Source: Armillaria gallica (Eukaryota; Basidiomycota; Agaricomycetes; Agaricales; Physalacriaceae). From it: a DNA stretch of 64,000 nt. The stretch lies in contig JBANDB010000006.1 in assembly GCA_037576215.1 (NCBI GenBank), forward strand, positions 2,604,001-2,668,000, given 5' to 3'. Under the pieces are notes generated by a model that saw only the letters and a list, made by a program, of their open reading frames with translations, was not told the DNA's origin and searched no databases. Positions 60,887-64,000 of the stretch are shown one piece after another. How positions within the stretch are numbered: position 1 is the first letter of the stretch; every line of letters begins with the position of its first letter. Position numbers and translations under genes: made by a program.

Positions 60887-61166
60887 CGAAGAAACAGAGA
60901 GATAGAGACGCTAAAAGACCGCGACGATAGTGTCTGTAAAATTTATAGCATGCACCATAAACGGACACCGGAACACCGCTTCTATTCAGTCCCGCTCAGA
61001 TTCCAAATACGAAGTTTGTGGATTGCTCTTAATTCACCTCCCGCCTTCCTATTACTGGACTACAATTCACTACATAGAGATAGTAGTATGCCGGCTTGCA
61101 TTATACTTTTACAGAGATAATGAGTGGGGAATGCAATAAATTCAAGCATGAAAAAAGTCTTGTCCT

Positions 61167-63215
61167 CTACTCCTTGATCTCAACCACAACACCAGTTGCA
61201 ACTACAGCGACAGTAAGAGTCAGATACTAGACGAGAAAAGAGGAACGACTTACTAGTTTTGTGGCCCTCACGGAGAGTGAAACTAAACCAATAATCAGTG
61301 GCTTCATTTGATGAACACAGCAGACATGCACATACCGAGATCCAACCTCCAAGGCGAGAGAGACGTGAAGATTGCATTCCAGCTCGACGTTGTCACCAGG
61401 CATGGCCTAAAAGGTATACATTCAACTTCTGTCATGATATATTTGGCAGATAAAGTTACCATCTTGGCCGGGTCGTCGAATTTTAGTTCAACCGAGACAT
61501 CGGCAGTGCGCAAGAATAGCTGAGGCTTATATCCGGAGGTAAAAGGTGTGTAACGTCCACCTAGAAGATAGCAGTTAGGCGAGACAAAAAGTAGGGGAGG
61601 GCGGAGATAATACCCTCGTCTTTAGTCAAAACCTAAATGGAATGGTTATGAAACATCACAGAGAAAACCAATAAGAGCACCCACATAGATTTGGGCCTTG
61701 AACACCTTAACGGCCTTCATGGAGCCAGGGGCGATGATAACTTGACCACGTTTGACTTGTTCACGCTTTACGCCACGGAGCAAAGCACCCATGTTGTCGC
61801 CAGCTTCAGCCTGTTTTCTTATGAGCATACGTACGTCTATTCACCTGTCGATGACTTACCCGGTCAAGTTCCTTGTGGAACATTTCTGCGATTACGAAAT
61901 AAGAGGCATAATTTTTGGATACCACTGTCATAGAACATACCAATACCGGTAAGGGTAGTCTTGAATGATTCGCCTAGACCGAGAACCTCAACTTCAGTCC
62001 CTTTGGAGGCAACACCACGTTCGACCTGTACGGGGATGAAGCGGCGAAAAAACAAGCAACTAATAGACGCCTTACTCGACCAGTGGCGACAGTTCCACGT
62101 CCTGAAATGGAGAAGACATCTGGATATAAATTGAGTATTGCACCATTGCGGCCGGTAGCAGAGACATACCTTCGACAGGAAGTAGGAAAGGCTTCTCAAG
62201 ATCACCTATAAACGTAGTCAGCGACATTAGAAACAATAGAAGCGAGATAACATTACGAAGGGGGAGGTCCAACCAATCGTCGCATGCCTGTACTAACTCG
62301 ACAATCTTCTTGGAACCTATCTCTGGCTCACGACCTTCCAAAGCAGCCAATGCGGAGCCCATAATGATCGGAGTATTCTCGCCATCGAAGTTGTACGTCC
62401 CAAGAAGGTCTCGCATTTCCATGTCGACAAGCTCCAACATTTCCGGGTCCGAAATTTGGTCAACCTTGTTGATGAAGACAACGAGTTTCTTGACACCGAC
62501 TTGACGAGCGAGGAGAAGATGCTCCCGTGTTTGAGGCATTTGACCGTCAGTAGCCGACACGACAATGATTGCGCCATCCATTTGAGCAGCACCAGTGATC
62601 ATGTTCTTAATGTCTAAGGCAGCAGTGTCGGTATGCAGAATAGTCGAAGGGTCAAAAAACCTACAATCAGCGTGACCGGGACAGTCGATGTGACCATAAT
62701 GCCGTGTTTCCGTCTCGTATTCGACGTGAGCAGCATTGATAGTAATACCACGAGCCCGTTCTTCCGGAGCCTTGTCTATCATATTGTAGTCGGTGAACTG
62801 TGCCCCTCCCTTCTCAGCGAGACACTTGGTGATGGCAGCCGTCAGCGTTGTTTTACCATGGTCGACATGACCTAGGAATATTGAGACAAACGGTAGAGAT
62901 ACGAGAAAGATGTATACCAATGGTTCCAATATTCATGTGTGGCTTAGTCCTGTTGTAGACTTCAGCATAGCCTCGCGTTCCTGGACGAGAATCAGTCCCA
63001 AACGTGAATACACCGGATGCAAAGCGTACCCCAGACCGAGGGAGTCCAGGAAACGGAGAGTTTTGGAACTAGACGACGCGAAGTCGCACTGAAGATGGCA
63101 ACTAGAGAGAAAGGGATCTGCACTGAGTGAAAGAGCACAAAATAAGTCACGGATGGGTACCTCGTGCAGCGAGCAACCCGCAAGAGGCGCCCTTTGAGGC
63201 CGCGAACGGTAACAT
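61167..63215 (-). CDS. TUF1: Elongation factor Tu, mitochondrial
   Basis: Mitochondrial EF-Tu brings aminoacyl-tRNA to the mitoribosome. Fifteen exons (63215..63161, 63101..63030, 62980..62918, 62871..62665, 62613..62257, 62205..62170, 62119..62076, 62025..61941, 61885..61860, 61810..61685, 61632..61614, 61560..61460, 61406..61336, 61282..61254, 61201..61167) give 441 residues with every phase correct. [20 protein letters not shown] (G1), [15 protein letters not shown] (G2), DCPGHADYIKNM (G3) and [11 protein letters not shown] (G4) are seen. The last exon encodes TGVVVEIKE. Exon 11 is 19 bases. [19 protein letters not shown] is the presequence. It is divergent from PEX14, with starts 127 bases apart. 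Confidence 0.96.
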
Positions 63216-63342
63216 GATGGACGGAGGGAAAAGAGGAACCACCGTAGCTGAAATTTTGACCGGCGGAAACTGCCGAATGTCGGCCGGCGGGACGGAACCG
63301 GGCCAGCTGATCCCCAATTCATGCGCCAAACGACACAGCGCA

Positions 63343-64000
63343 ATGTCTACCCCAGACCGTCAAGAGCTCTTGCGAAATGCTGTCGTTTTCCTGTCCGACC
63401 CTAAAGTACGCTTTCTTTCTTCTTGATTTCCTAGTCTGACATCCAGTAATGCAGTCTCAAGCCTCACCACTGGCTCAGCGGATTCAATTCCTGGAGTCGA
63501 AAGGACTAAATTCACAGGAAATCGACATTGCTCTGCGCCAGTCATCGAATACATCTGCCCCCGTTTCCTATCCGGCACCTTATTCAGTATCACCTTTTCC
63601 GACTGTTCCTTCAACACAGTGGGACTGGCGAGACTATTTCGTACGTTGGATCACCGCCTCGCTTTACTTTCTGGAATGAACGCGTCATAGATAACCGCGG
63701 TCGTGTCAGGAACAATAACCTATGGTGCAGTTACTCTGTTCAAGGTGTGCTACTCCTCCCGTCTTCTTAGAAGCTCATGGCTAACTTCTTCCAAAGAAAT
63801 ATCTCTTACCGCACTTGCAACCACCTAGTACGACGGCGTACGAACAAGATCGGGATGCTCTAAACGCTCAGTTCGACGCTGCCGAGGCCTTGCTCAAAGA
63901 AATACAAGCGGAAACTGCACTTGTCAGGGCTGCTGTCGAGGAGCAGAAGGAGAAAGTTGACAAAACGACCAAGGACATTGAGCTAGTCGTTACGGAGATG
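63343..64000 (+). CDS. PEX14: Peroxin-14, 5' part
   Basis: Pex14 docks the Pex5/Pex7 cargo receptors at the peroxisomal membrane. Exons 63343..63405, 63455..63640, 63691..63744 and 63797..64000 are within the window. The conserved N-terminal receptor-binding helix is RQELLRNAVVFLSDPKSQAS with AQRIQFLESKGLNSQEIDIA. A Pro/Ser linker follows, then a hydrophobic segment (DYFITAVVSGTITYGAVTLF) and a coiled coil (LLKEIQAETALVRAAVEEQK). The gene continues past the right edge, so it is partial only because of the window. Confidence 0.94.

Overview
The window is nuclear DNA from a filamentous basidiomycete, most likely an Agaricomycete. Genes are packed on both strands with gaps of a few hundred bases. 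Nearly every gene is cut by several introns of about 45-65 bases with GT(A/G)NG donors and YAG acceptors, and the proteins read like mushroom-lineage orthologues. About 38 protein genes can be placed. Most are housekeeping genes, and no biosynthetic cluster, virus or CRISPR array is visible. Exon limits were set by joining conserved protein blocks and checking that intron phases and total lengths close on a multiple of three.

Layout. 1-9 kb: ribosomal protein S3 (cut by the left edge), a 3-ketoacyl-CoA thiolase, mitochondrial L32, complex I NDUFA5, a C2H2 zinc-finger protein, an adenosine-deaminase-like enzyme, an Stm1-like ribosome factor. 9-20 kb: a very long Spp1/CFP1 COMPASS subunit, LSM1, a class II tRNA gene interrupted by a minisatellite, a decayed copy of the 3' end of NAA40, intact NAA40, RIO2, SPF30. 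21-29 kb: two lineage-specific unknown genes, a Pil1/Lsp1 eisosome protein, a HET-like protein, eIF4E. 29-40 kb: mitochondrial carrier MTM1, Vam7-like PX-SNARE, a membrane-anchored methyltransferase next to a small SRPBCC-like protein, AMPK gamma (SNF4), an Ear1/Ssh4 Rsp5 adaptor, a small membrane protein, cytosolic AspRS. 40-51 kb: mitochondrial aspartate aminotransferase, a Ser/Pro-rich unknown, ELP5, a membrane-linked GNAT protein, a 12-exon dienelactone hydrolase, EF-1alpha. 51-64 kb: a PAS-kinase-like kinase, ribosomal L32, Memo-family protein, a histidine phosphatase, a tandem pair of 0.86-kb MITE-like elements, NDUFB11, glycine-cleavage H protein, mitochondrial EF-Tu and PEX14 (cut by the right edge).

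The genes do not form one pathway. The themes are translation (S3, eL32, bL32m, eIF4E, EF-1alpha, EF-Tu, AspRS, RIO2, Stm1), mitochondrial function (NDUFA5, NDUFB11, MTM1, AAT, GCV3), RNA turnover and splicing (LSM1, SPF30) and trafficking (Vam7, Ear1, eisosome, PEX14).

Two features stand out. First, about a dozen otherwise normal genes, including essential ones, carry one-base frame breaks, mostly at short homopolymers. This looks like assembly error rather than gene loss, and anyone using these coordinates should allow for it. Second, the non-coding structure is unusual: a tRNA whose anticodon arm is occupied by about 470 bp of tandem repeats, and an 868-bp tandem duplication of a terminal-inverted-repeat element flanked by an 8-bp target-site duplication just upstream of NDUFB11. 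I found no convincing multi-gene novel system.
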